Of a DNA stretch of 64,000 nucleotides, positions 31,563 to 39,046 are shown piece after piece (position 1 is the stretch's first letter; each line of letters begins with the position of its first letter). The notes beneath the pieces are model-generated. The model saw nothing but the letters and a program-made list of their open reading frames with translations. It searched no databases and was not told where the DNA came from. Location: contig CALLPC010000003.1 in assembly GCA_938015525.1 (NCBI GenBank), forward strand, positions 62,001-126,000. Direction: 5' to 3'. This stretch comes from an uncultured Dehalococcoidia bacterium (lineage in GTDB: Bacteria; Chloroflexota; Dehalococcoidia; Tepidiformales; Tepidiformaceae). Made by a program: the position numbers and the translations under genes.

Positions 31563-32801
31563 TCAGGTATAGGTCGCGCGGGCGGTGTCGGTGGCGGGGG
31601 CGGAGCGCGCGGTTTCGACGGCGCGTGCGGCGGTCTCGGCGTATTCGGCGGCGAACGGTTCGTGGATGGGGGTCGCCATGACGTGGATGCCGTCGGGTGC
31701 CGTGGTGCGGCCGGCGACCCAGCCCTCGCGGGCCATGGCGGCGGCGACCCGGCCCATGCTGACGCCCGGGACGGCCCAGGCGAAGGCGTAGAGGGGCGGC
31801 TGGCCGTGGATGGTGAGCCCGGGGATGCGGGCGCGGAGGCCGGATTCGATGGCGGCCCGGGCGCGCATGCTGGCGGCGGCGAGCTGGCGGTAGCCCTCCC
31901 GCCCGAGGAACTGGAAGGCCGCCCAGGCGGCGGCGATAGCGCCGCCCGGGCGGGTGCCGGTGAAGGTAAGGCTGGTGTAGGTGCCGCTCGGCCAGTCGTC
32001 GAAGGTGTAGCGGGCAAATTCGCGGTGGGCCTCGCTGCGGAAGAGGAGGGTCGAGGCCGGCTTGGCGGCGAACCCGGATTTGTGAAGGTCGGCGGAGACG
32101 GAGGTGACGCCGTCGAGTTCGAAGGCGAAGGGCGGGACCGGGTAGCCGAGTTCGCGGACGAAGGGGCCGAGGATGCCGCCGACGCAGGCGTCGACGTGGA
32201 GCCAGAGGCCGTGGTCGCGAGCGACGGCCGCGAGCTCTTCGATGGGGTCGATGACGCCGAGGGAGTAGGCGGGGGCCGAGGCGTAGAGGCCGATGGTGTC
32301 GGCATCGAGGGCGGCGCGGATGGCTGCGGGGTCGGCGCGGTAGTCGGGGCCGACGGGGATGCGGCGGACACGGAGGCCGAGGTAGTGGGCGGCCTTGTCG
32401 AGGGCGGGGTGGGCTGAGCGGGGTGCGAGGATGGCGGGGCATTCGATGGCGGGGCGGGTGGCCCGGGCCCATTCCCGCATGGCGTAGGCGGCGAGGAAGA
32501 TGCTCTCGGTGCCGCCGCTGGTGAAGATGCCGGGCGTTCCGGGGCCTCCGCCGAGGAGGTCGGCGACGGATTCGAGGACGTCGGCTTCCATGCGGGCGAG
32601 GCTGGGGAAGGCGCGGATGCCGAGGCCGTTTTCGACGAAGAACATGCCGAAGGCCTCGCGGAGGACGTGTTCGAGTTCGTCGGAGGCGTACCAGACGTAG
32701 GCGCCGTGGCGGCCGTGGCGCCAGTCGAGGTCGCGGGCGCGGGCGGTCTCCATCTCGGCGGCGATGTCGGGCCAGGGACGGCCGCGTTCGGGTATCGGCA
32801 T
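31563..32801 (-). CDS. PLP-dependent group II decarboxylase / sphingosine-phosphate lyase-like enzyme
   Basis: A protein of 412 aa with the fold-type I decarboxylase layout: GIFTSGGTESIFLAAYAMRE (phosphate-binding loop), cofactor Asp-Ala in LWLHVDACVGGILGPF and the Schiff-base Lys in VSADLHKSGFAAKPAS. The sequence order resembles MfnA-type tyrosine/aspartate decarboxylases and S1P-lyase-like bacterial enzymes. Lying 58 bp after lysC in the same direction, an aspartate alpha-decarboxylase (beta-alanine for CoA) is an attractive guess, but the substrate cannot be read from sequence. Confidence 0.8.
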   Translation of the reverse strand: MPIPERGRPWPDIAAEMETARARDLDWRHGRHGAYVWYASDELEHVLREAFGMFFVENGLGIRAFPSLARMEADVLESVADLLGGGPGTPGIFTSGGTESIFLAAYAMREWARATRPAIECPAILAPRSAHPALDKAAHYLGLRVRRIPVGPDYRADPAAIRAALDADTIGLYASAPAYSLGVIDPIEELAAVARDHGLWLHVDACVGGILGPFVRELGYPVPPFAFELDGVTSVSADLHKSGFAAKPASTLLFRSEAHREFARYTFDDWPSGTYTSLTFTGTRPGGAIAAAWAAFQFLGREGYRQLAAASMRARAAIESGLRARIPGLTIHGQPPLYAFAWAVPGVSMGRVAAAMAREGWVAGRTTAPDGIHVMATPIHEPFAAEYAETAARAVETARSAPATDTARATYT

Positions 32802-32859
32802 GGGCGGCTCCCGAGGGTGGGTGGCCGCAGTCTACGCGGCCGGCCGTGAGGCGGGGAGG

Positions 32860-34089
32860 TCAGGGGGTATCGGCGTCGGGTTTTTCGAGTTCGAACGCGT
32901 CGTGGAGGGCGCGGACGGCGTCGTGGACGCGGTCGGCGGCGATGATGCAGGTGAGGCGGATTTCGGAGGTGGAGATGAGCTCGATGTTGATGCCGGCATC
33001 GTAGAGGGCGCGGAACATGCGTGCGGCGTAGCCGGGCGCGGTCTGGATGCCGACGCCGACGATGGAGACTTTGCCGAGGGTGGCATCGGAGGTCCATTCG
33101 GGGGCGCCGACGCGGGCGCAGATCTCGGGCATGAGCTGCTCGGCTCGGCGGAGGTCGGCGCGGGAGACGGTGAAGGAGAGGTCGGTGAGGTCGGCTTCGG
33201 AGGCGTTCTGGACGATGGTGTCGACGCTGATGCCGGCCTCGGCGAGGGGTTCGAAGATGTTGGCGGCGATGCCGGGCCGGTCGGGGACGCGGCGGACGGT
33301 GATCTTGGCGACGTCGAGGTCGTGGGCGATGCCGCGGACGCGGTTCCGTTCTTCCAATTCTGCCTCCCCCCGGATGAGGGTGCCGGGTGCTTCGACCATG
33401 CTGGAGGTGACGAGGATGGGGACGTTGTAGACGGAAGCGAGCTCGACGGCGCGGTTGTGCATGACCTGGGAGCCCTGGGTGGCGAGCTCGAGCATCTCTT
33501 CGTAGGCGATGTCTTTGAGTTTGCGAGCGGTGGGGACGATGCGGGGGTCGGCGGTGTAGATGCCCTCGACGTCTTTACAGTTTTCGCAGAGGTCGGCGCC
33601 GAGGGCGATGGCGAGGGCGACGGCGGTGGTGTCGCTGGCGCCGCGGCCGAGGGTGAAGATCTCCTGGTGTTCGTTGACGCCCCAGTAGCCGGCCACGACG
33701 GGGACGCGGCCGGCGGCGAGCTCGGCGCGGACGCGGTCGGCTTCGACGCGGGAGATGCGGCCCTGGTAGTGGCGGCCCTGGGCGATGATGCCGGCCTGCT
33801 GGCCGGTGAGGCCGACGGCCTCCTGGCCGAGGGATTTGAGGGCCATGGCGAGGAGGGCGACGCTGACCTGTTCGCCGGTGGAGAGGAGCATGTCGAGCTC
33901 GCGGGGGTCGGGGTCCGGGGCGACCTGGAGAGCGAGGTCGATGAGGTCGTCGGTGGCGGAGCCCATGGCGGAGACGACGGCGACGACCTGGTCGCCCTGG
34001 TGGACGCGACGGATGATGCGGCCGGCGACGTGGCGGATCCGTTCGGCGTCGGCGACTGAGGTTCCGCCGTACTTTTGGACGACGAGCAC
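32860..34089 (-). CDS. lysC: Aspartate kinase
   Basis: A protein of 409 aa that phosphorylates L-aspartate, the first step to Lys, Thr, Met and diaminopimelate. The ATP/Asp-binding opening VVQKYGGTSVADAERIR, SMGSATDDLIDLA, the amino-acid-binding LGRGASDTTAVALAIALGAD and DVEGIYTADPRIVPTARKLK are all present. Two C-terminal ACT domains (KITVRRVPDRPGIAANIFEP; VSIVGVGIQTAPGYAARMFR) are expected to bind feedback inhibitors. Size and order are those of a monofunctional LysC alpha subunit. GTG 34089 lies 6 nt after TACCCT (34096-34101). The PLP decarboxylase and DinB genes follow. Confidence 0.95.
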   Translation of the reverse strand: MLVVQKYGGTSVADAERIRHVAGRIIRRVHQGDQVVAVVSAMGSATDDLIDLALQVAPDPDPRELDMLLSTGEQVSVALLAMALKSLGQEAVGLTGQQAGIIAQGRHYQGRISRVEADRVRAELAAGRVPVVAGYWGVNEHQEIFTLGRGASDTTAVALAIALGADLCENCKDVEGIYTADPRIVPTARKLKDIAYEEMLELATQGSQVMHNRAVELASVYNVPILVTSSMVEAPGTLIRGEAELEERNRVRGIAHDLDVAKITVRRVPDRPGIAANIFEPLAEAGISVDTIVQNASEADLTDLSFTVSRADLRRAEQLMPEICARVGAPEWTSDATLGKVSIVGVGIQTAPGYAARMFRALYDAGINIELISTSEIRLTCIIAADRVHDAVRALHDAFELEKPDADTP

Positions 34090-34095
34090 GGGGGT

Positions 34096-34101
34096 AGGGT
34101 A
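34096..34101 (-). promoter_or_regulatory. -10 box TACCCT, leaderless promoter of lysC
   Basis: TACCCT on the - strand ends 6 nt before GTG 34089. Confidence 0.55.
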
Positions 34102-34120
34102 GGACGGGCGGGGGATACGC

Positions 34121-34152
34121 AGAAGAGGCTGGAGGTGGGAGCGGGGAACGGT
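34121..34152. repeat. Dispersed G-rich repeat, copy D
   Basis: GAGGCTGGAGGTGGGAGCGG then GGAACGGTTCA on +, abutting the stop codon of the - strand PhaC gene. Confidence 0.55.
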
Positions 34153-35199
34153 TCAGTCGTGGGTGCGGAGCCACTCGGCGAGGGCGGGCCAGACCTGGCC
34201 GCGGGCGCGGCGGCCGGCGATGACGCTGATGTGGCCGCCTTCGAGTTCGAGGAACTGTTTGTCGGTGCTGCTGACGGCGTCGATGAGGGCGCGGGCGCTG
34301 GCGGCGGGGACGATGTCGTCGTTGGTGGCTCCGATGCAGAGGATGGGGGCGGTGATGCGGCGGAGGTCGACGGGCTGGCCCATGATGCGGAGTTCGCCGC
34401 GGAGGAGTTCGTTGCGCTGGTAGAAGTGGCGTACCCATTGGCGGAAGAACTGCTTGGGGAGCGGGACCCATTCGCTGGCCCAGCGGTTCATGGCTTTGTA
34501 GCCCTCGAGCCACCGGGGGTTGGCGGCGTTCTGGAGGAGGGATTTGGCCTGCTGGATATCGCCGAGGGGGTTGAGCATTTTGAAGCCGGTGCGGATGAAC
34601 TCGGCGGGCATGAGGTCGAACGTTTCGACGACGGCATCGACGTCGAAGCGGTCCTCGTCGGTGATGCGGGGGAATTCGCCGATGGAGAAGTCGATGGGGC
34701 CGACCATGGCGAGGAAGTTCCTGGCCGGGAGGGCCGGGTCGAAGGCGAGGGAGGCGGCCGTGAGGGGGACGCCCATGCAGTAGCCGAAGACGGTCGCGGC
34801 ATCGGCACGGGCGTGGCGGAGGGCCTGGCGGAGGAGGGAGGGGATCATGTCGGCGATGATGTCGTCGAGGCCGAGGTCGCGGTCTTCGGGGCCGAAGATG
34901 CCCCAATCGACCAGGTAGAAGGGGACGCCCTCGGCGGAGAGGAACTCGGCGAAGGATTCGCCGGGGCGGAGGTCGAAGATGTAGGGCCGGGAGATGCCGA
35001 GGTACGGGAAGAGGACGAGGGGGGTGCGGAGGCGGGGGCCGCCGGCGGGCGGGTAGTAGAAGAGGCGGGCTTTGCCGCGGAAACCGACGAGGACCCGGCG
35101 GGACTGGGCGACCGGGGCAGGTGCGCCAAGGGCGCTGCGGAGGCCCTGGGCAAGGCGGAGGAGTTCGTTATCGGATTCGAAGACGGATGCCTGCGCCAT
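34153..35199 (-). CDS. phaC: Class III poly(3-hydroxyalkanoate) synthase-like protein
   Basis: A protein of 348 aa, the size of class III PhaC, which polymerises (R)-hydroxyacyl-CoA. The cysteine lipase box is ATVFGYCMGVPLTAAS (C141), the acid is in CIGATNDDIVPAAS and the catalytic His in LELEGGHISVIAGRRA. PhaC-typical PLVLFPYLGISRPYIFDLRP, FYLVDWGIFGPEDRDLGLDD and the C-terminal VWPALAEWL are present. Class III enzymes need a PhaE partner; the nearest candidate is the coiled-coil protein at 30627. ATG 35199 has TATACT (35207-35212) 7 nt upstream. Confidence 0.88.
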   Translation of the reverse strand: MAQASVFESDNELLRLAQGLRSALGAPAPVAQSRRVLVGFRGKARLFYYPPAGGPRLRTPLVLFPYLGISRPYIFDLRPGESFAEFLSAEGVPFYLVDWGIFGPEDRDLGLDDIIADMIPSLLRQALRHARADAATVFGYCMGVPLTAASLAFDPALPARNFLAMVGPIDFSIGEFPRITDEDRFDVDAVVETFDLMPAEFIRTGFKMLNPLGDIQQAKSLLQNAANPRWLEGYKAMNRWASEWVPLPKQFFRQWVRHFYQRNELLRGELRIMGQPVDLRRITAPILCIGATNDDIVPAASARALIDAVSSTDKQFLELEGGHISVIAGRRARGQVWPALAEWLRTHD

Positions 35200-35206
35200 G
35201 CGCGGG

Positions 35207-35212
35207 AGTATA
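35207..35212 (-). promoter_or_regulatory. -10 box TATACT, near-leaderless promoter of phaC
   Basis: TATACT on the - strand with 7 nt to ATG 35199. Confidence 0.55.
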
Positions 35213-35241
35213 CGCGCCCTGCGCAAGGGGCATGATAACGG

Positions 35242-36279
35242 TCAGAACTGGCACTCGGGGAGCGCCTGGAAGAGGTCGTCGAGGCCTTCGGGGTCGTAGT
35301 CCTGGAGCCGGTCGAAGGTGGCGGCGGCCTCGGAGAAGAGCTGGTCGGTGAGGCTGGCGAGGCGGTCGGACTCGGCCATCGCCTGGTCGATCGAAGTGAA
35401 GCGGATGGAGCGGGCTTCGCGGGTGAGCCGTTCCATGGCGGCGAGGAGGTCGTCGCTGCCGTCGAGGAAGACCTGGTGGATGGCCTTGCCATCCCTGACG
35501 GGCGGGGGGGAGAGCTGGCTGATGGCGCGCTTCAGGGCGCGGGTATCGGCGAGGCCCTGTTCGAAGAAGTCGACGAGGATGCGTTCGACTTCGGGGATGG
35601 TGGTGGCGGAATCTACGGCCCGGTTGAGGCGGTTGGCGCCGGATTCGAGGGCACCGATCCAGGTCGAGAGGGCCGTGCAGATGCCGGCGACCCAGGCCTC
35701 CTTCTCCGCCTCGGAGGCGGCGCCGGTGTTGAAGAGGGTGCGGGCGCAGGGCGGGTCGTCATCGATGGCGGCGATGAGGTCGTTGACCTCCGGGTGGTCC
35801 CTGGCGACGGCCTCGAGCCTGGGGCGGAAGTCGGGCTGGCCGACTGCGTCGGCGATTTTGCGGAATTCGGTGAGGAAGTCGGCCCGGTCGGGGATGGCGG
35901 CGACGCGTTGTTCGATGTCGTCGGTGCGCCTGGTGTTCTCGGCGAACTGCTTTTGGAAGGCATCGACGACCTGTTTGCCGCCGTCGATATCGGGCTGGCC
36001 GAGGTCGGCGAAGGCGGTGCGGAAGGCCTCCTGGGCGTCGCGCTGGCGGGCGATGGAGTCAGAGAAGGCGGCCTTGGCGGCCTTCGTATCGGCGAGGTCG
36101 GCGGTGTCGAGGGCGTTGCCGGCAGCGGTGGAGGCGCGCTCGAAATCGGCGGCGGCTTTGCAGAGGCCTTCGACCCACCGGTCGAGGGAGAGCTTCTTCG
36201 TGGAATCGCCGCAGGAGGAAGCGAGGAGGGCGAGGGGGAGCAGGGCCACGGCGGCCAGCCGGAGGGCTCGAGCGTGCAA
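35242..36279 (-). CDS. Helical lipoprotein of unknown function
   Basis: A protein of about 345 aa. The signal is LRLAAVALLPLALLASSCGD with lipobox A-S-S-C; I placed the start at TTG 36279, a few codons before it, but this start is uncertain and an ATG at 36378 would also read through. The mature part is almost all amphipathic helix (KLSLDRWVEGLCKAAADFER; DSIARQRDAQEAFRTAFADL; AAATFDRLQDYDPEGLDDLF), built from similar helical blocks with three scattered Cys. It looks like an extracytoplasmic helical-bundle binding protein. It lies downstream of the DegT gene on the same strand. Confidence 0.7.
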   Translation of the reverse strand: MHARALRLAAVALLPLALLASSCGDSTKKLSLDRWVEGLCKAAADFERASTAAGNALDTADLADTKAAKAAFSDSIARQRDAQEAFRTAFADLGQPDIDGGKQVVDAFQKQFAENTRRTDDIEQRVAAIPDRADFLTEFRKIADAVGQPDFRPRLEAVARDHPEVNDLIAAIDDDPPCARTLFNTGAASEAEKEAWVAGICTALSTWIGALESGANRLNRAVDSATTIPEVERILVDFFEQGLADTRALKRAISQLSPPPVRDGKAIHQVFLDGSDDLLAAMERLTREARSIRFTSIDQAMAESDRLASLTDQLFSEAAATFDRLQDYDPEGLDDLFQALPECQF

Positions 36280-36340
36280 CGGATACCTCGCGGCCGAACC
36301 GGGCCGTCTATCGCATTGTTCGGCCGGCGGGGGGCAACAC

Positions 36341-37495
36341 TCAAGCGGGGGAGCGGAGAATTTCGAGCAGGTGTTCACAGACGATGTCGACGTCGGCGTC
36401 GGTCATGGCCGGGAACATGGGGAGGCTGATGGCTCCTTCGAAGATGCGCTCGGCGACGGGGAAGTCGCCGGGCTGGTAGCCGAGGCTGCGGTAGGCGGTG
36501 TGATAGTGGAGGGGGATGAAGTGGACGGAGGTGCCGATGCCGCGCTCGGCGAGGCGGCGGATGACTTCGTCGCGGGGAACGGGGGAGCGGCGGGTATCGA
36601 CGCGGACCATGAAGAGGTGCCAGGCGTGGCGGTTCGCCTCGTCGAAGGCGGGCAGGGTGAGGAGGGGCTCGTCGCGGAGGTTGGCGAGGTAGCGCATGGC
36701 GATGCGGGTGCGGGCTTCGGTGAGGCGGTCGAGTTTTGCGAGCTGGCGGCGGCCGAGGGCAGCGGCGAGGTCGGTGAGGTTGTCCTTGAAGCCGAACTCG
36801 ACGACGTCATAGCGCCAGCTGCCGCCGGCGTCGTAGCGGTTCCAGGCGTCCCTGGTCATGCCGTGGAGGGTGAGGATGCGGACGCGGTCGGAGAGGGCCT
36901 GGTCGGCGGTGGCGAGGGCGCCGCCTTCGCCGGTGGTGATGTTCTTGGTGGCGTAGAAGCTGAAGGCGGTGGCATCGCCGATGGAGCCGATGGGGCGGCC
37001 GCGGTAGGCGGCGCCGATGGCGTGGGCGGCATCTTCGAGGACGCGGATGCCGCGGGGGCGGGCGATGGCGAGGATGGCCTCCATCTCGCAGGGTTCGCCG
37101 GCGAAGTGGACGGGGATGACGGCGCGGGTGCGTGGCGTGATGGCGCGCTCGAAGGCTTCGGGGTCGAGGTTGGCGTCGCGCTCGCGGACGTCGACGATGA
37201 CGGGGCGGGCGCCGGTGTGGACAACGACGGTGGCGGTGGCGGAGAAGGTGTAGGCGGGGACGATGACTTCGTCGCCGGGGCCGATGTCCCAGGCGCGGAG
37301 GCAGAGGTGGAGGGCGGCGGTGCAGGAGTTGACGGCGTTGACGAAGGGGGCGCCGCAGGCGGCGGCGAGTTCGCGTTCGAATTCGCGGACGTTGGGGCCG
37401 CTGGTGAGCCAGCCGCTGCGCAGGGTTTCGACGACGGCGGCGATGTCGTCGTCGTCGATGGCGGGGCGGAAGAAGGGGATGCGCAGTTCGGCCAT
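36341..37495 (-). CDS. DegT/DnrJ/EryC1 PLP-dependent sugar aminotransferase
   Basis: A protein of 384 aa. N-terminal IPFFRPAIDDDDIAAVVETL, substrate loop SGPNVREFERELAAACG, NSCTAALHLCLRAW, the PLP Asp in RVLEDAAHAIGAAYRGRPIG and the Schiff-base Lys in FSFYATKNITTGEGGALATA mark a DegT/ArnB-type enzyme that transaminates a nucleotide-linked keto sugar for surface glycans. A C-terminal HYHTAYRSLGYQPGDFPVAE and SLPMFPAMTD are family features. ATG 37495 lies 6 nt after TACACT (37502-37507). A glycosyltransferase and a hexapeptide acyltransferase occur 2-3 kb away. Confidence 0.92.
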   Translation of the reverse strand: MAELRIPFFRPAIDDDDIAAVVETLRSGWLTSGPNVREFERELAAACGAPFVNAVNSCTAALHLCLRAWDIGPGDEVIVPAYTFSATATVVVHTGARPVIVDVRERDANLDPEAFERAITPRTRAVIPVHFAGEPCEMEAILAIARPRGIRVLEDAAHAIGAAYRGRPIGSIGDATAFSFYATKNITTGEGGALATADQALSDRVRILTLHGMTRDAWNRYDAGGSWRYDVVEFGFKDNLTDLAAALGRRQLAKLDRLTEARTRIAMRYLANLRDEPLLTLPAFDEANRHAWHLFMVRVDTRRSPVPRDEVIRRLAERGIGTSVHFIPLHYHTAYRSLGYQPGDFPVAERIFEGAISLPMFPAMTDADVDIVCEHLLEILRSPA

Positions 37496-37501
37496 GGTGG
37501 G

Positions 37502-37511
37502 AGTGTAGGAT
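37502..37511. promoter_or_regulatory. Overlapping divergent -10 boxes (TACACT - / TAGGAT +)
   Basis: TACACT (37502-37507, -) and TAGGAT (37506-37511, +) share the TA at 37506-37507. The first serves the DegT gene without a leader. The second gives the epoxide hydrolase gene a roughly 26-nt leader with GGGAGG. Confidence 0.55.
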
Positions 37512-37543
37512 ACGGCCCGGTAGCTACCAGCAGGGAGGCGCAC

Positions 37544-38506
37544 GTGGCCGACATTCGGCACCGGTACATCGAGACGAACGGCATCCGCATGCATGTCGCG
37601 GAGGCGGGGGACGGCTTCCCGGTGGTGTTCTGCCACGGGTTCCCGGAGCTGTGGTATTCGTGGCGCCACCAGCTGCACGCAGTGGCCGATGCGGGCTACC
37701 GGGGAATCGCGCCGGATATGCGGGGGTACGGGGAGACGGACGCGCCGGCGGACCCGGGGGAGTACACGATGAGGGTGCTCTGCGGGGATATGGCGGGGCT
37801 TTTGGATGCGCTGGGGCTGGAACGAGCCGTGTTCGTGGGGCACGACTGGGGCGGGGCGGTGGTGTGGCAGATGGCGCTGCGCTACCCGGAGCGGGTGGCG
37901 GGGGTGGTCGGGCTGAACACGCCGTATGCGCCGCCTTCGAACCGGCGGACGACGGAGGCGCTGCGCGACTACCACGGGCTGACGGACGCGACGTTCTACA
38001 TGCGGTACTTCCTGCGGCCGGGGGTGGCGGAGGCGGAGCTGGAGGCGGACGTGGAGCGGACGTTCCACAAGGTGTTCATGGACTGGACGCGGGCGGAGGA
38101 TTTCACGACGTTCATGACGGTGGGGGGCGACGGCAGCGGGGTGCTGGCGCGGATTCCCGATGACCGGCGGTCGTTCCTCCCGGAGGAGGAGCTCGCGGTG
38201 TACGTGGAGACGTACCGGCGGACAGGGTTCCGGGGCGGGCTGAACTGGTACCGGGGCGCGGACCTGAACGCGGAGGAGGCTGATGCACCGCGGGGGCCGC
38301 AGCTGCACGTGCCGGCGATGATGGTGACGGCGGCGAACGACACGATCCTGAAGCCGGAGATGGCGGCGGCGATGCCGGCGCTCATCCCGGGCATCCGGAT
38401 GGAGCACCTGGAGCGGTGCGGGCACTGGACGCAGCAGGAGCGGCCTGCGGAGGTGAACCGGCTGCTGCTGGAGTTCCTCGAGGGGCTCGGCCTCCGGCAA
38501 GCGTGA
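37544..38506 (+). CDS. Epoxide hydrolase (alpha/beta fold)
   Basis: A protein of 320 aa from GTG 37544, preceded by GGGAGG. The soluble epoxide hydrolase signatures are H-G-F-P-E in VVFCHGFPELWYSWRHQ and the nucleophile Asp (D101) in VFVGHDWGGAVVWQMALRYP. Lid tyrosines are candidates in LTDATFYMRYF and GLNWYRGADL, and the catalytic His lies in LERCGHWTQQERP. The enzyme opens epoxides by an ester intermediate. With an HDWGG elbow it could also be a haloalkane dehalogenase-like enzyme, but the H-G-F-P motif favours epoxide hydrolase. Confidence 0.9.
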   Translation: MADIRHRYIETNGIRMHVAEAGDGFPVVFCHGFPELWYSWRHQLHAVADAGYRGIAPDMRGYGETDAPADPGEYTMRVLCGDMAGLLDALGLERAVFVGHDWGGAVVWQMALRYPERVAGVVGLNTPYAPPSNRRTTEALRDYHGLTDATFYMRYFLRPGVAEAELEADVERTFHKVFMDWTRAEDFTTFMTVGGDGSGVLARIPDDRRSFLPEEELAVYVETYRRTGFRGGLNWYRGADLNAEEADAPRGPQLHVPAMMVTAANDTILKPEMAAAMPALIPGIRMEHLERCGHWTQQERPAEVNRLLLEFLEGLGLRQA

Positions 38507-38509
38507 GGG

Positions 38510-38599
38510 TCAGAGCCGGGGGGCGGCGCGGAAGCGGCGCCGGAACCAGCGGGGGCGGCGCCAGCGGCGGACGGGGAACAGGAAGCGGAACACGGGCAT
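38510..38599 (-). CDS. Micro-ORF: Arg/Trp/Phe-rich 29-residue peptide
   Basis: ATG 38599 to TGA 38510-38512 encodes MPVFRFLFPVRRWRRPRW followed by 11 further residues. It has 11 Arg, 5 Phe and 2 Trp and no acidic residue. It is 71 bp after the ArsR stop on the same strand, with a weak GAGG just before the ATG. Such composition is that of a cationic amphipathic peptide, but a short G/C-only reading frame in a GC-rich genome will often look Arg-rich, so coding status is unproven. The rest of the 38507-38670 gap is featureless. Confidence 0.3.
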   Translation of the reverse strand: MPVFRFLFPVRRWRRPRWFRRRFRAAPRL

Positions 38600-38670
38600 C
38601 GGCCTCGCGCGGGGGTTTCACCCGGGGTAATGGCGCGGGGCGGGCAAAAGGTGACGCGGGGCTCCCCCGG

Positions 38671-39009
38671 TCAGGGGCAGCAGCGGGCTTCCCGCTCCTC
38701 GACCGCCCCGGCGGGGGGGCAGCAGAGGTCGTAGCAGAAGCGGGCGAGCCAGCGGATGGCTTCGGGGTCGAGGCAGTAGCAGGCGCCGGGGCCTTCGACG
38801 TCGCCCCGGACGATGCCGGCCTCTTTGAGCACTTTGAGGTGCTGGGAGACGGTGGACTGGGCGAGGGGGAGGGCGGCGACGAGGTCGCTGACGCAGGCGG
38901 CGCGGCGGGCGAGTTCGCTCACGATGGCGACGCGCGCCGGGTTGCCGAGGGCGCGGAAGATGGCGGCCGCGCGCTCTTCGTCGGCGGAGAGGGTGGGGAT
39001 GGCTTTCAT
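38671..39009 (-). CDS. ArsR/SmtB-family metalloregulator-like repressor
   Basis: A protein of 112 aa. The winged helix is classical: RAAAIFRALGNPARVAIVSE, then ACVSDLVAALPLAQSTVSQH (recognition helix) and LKVLKEAGIVRGD, with wing residues GPGACYCLD. Cysteines are concentrated at the wing and C-terminus (CYC, FCYDLCCPP and a final CC), which suggests metal or thiol sensing, although the ELCVCDL alpha-3 site of arsenic sensors reads AACVSDL. It probably represses by binding AT-rich inverted repeats. It sits 37 bp after the glycosyltransferase gene and has TACCAT (39020-39025) 10 nt before its ATG, so it may have its own promoter. Confidence 0.88.
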   Translation of the reverse strand: MKAIPTLSADEERAAAIFRALGNPARVAIVSELARRAACVSDLVAALPLAQSTVSQHLKVLKEAGIVRGDVEGPGACYCLDPEAIRWLARFCYDLCCPPAGAVEEREARCCP

Positions 39010-39046
39010 GGTGAGGGGTATGGTAGCGCGGCGGGCGGCGGGGGCA

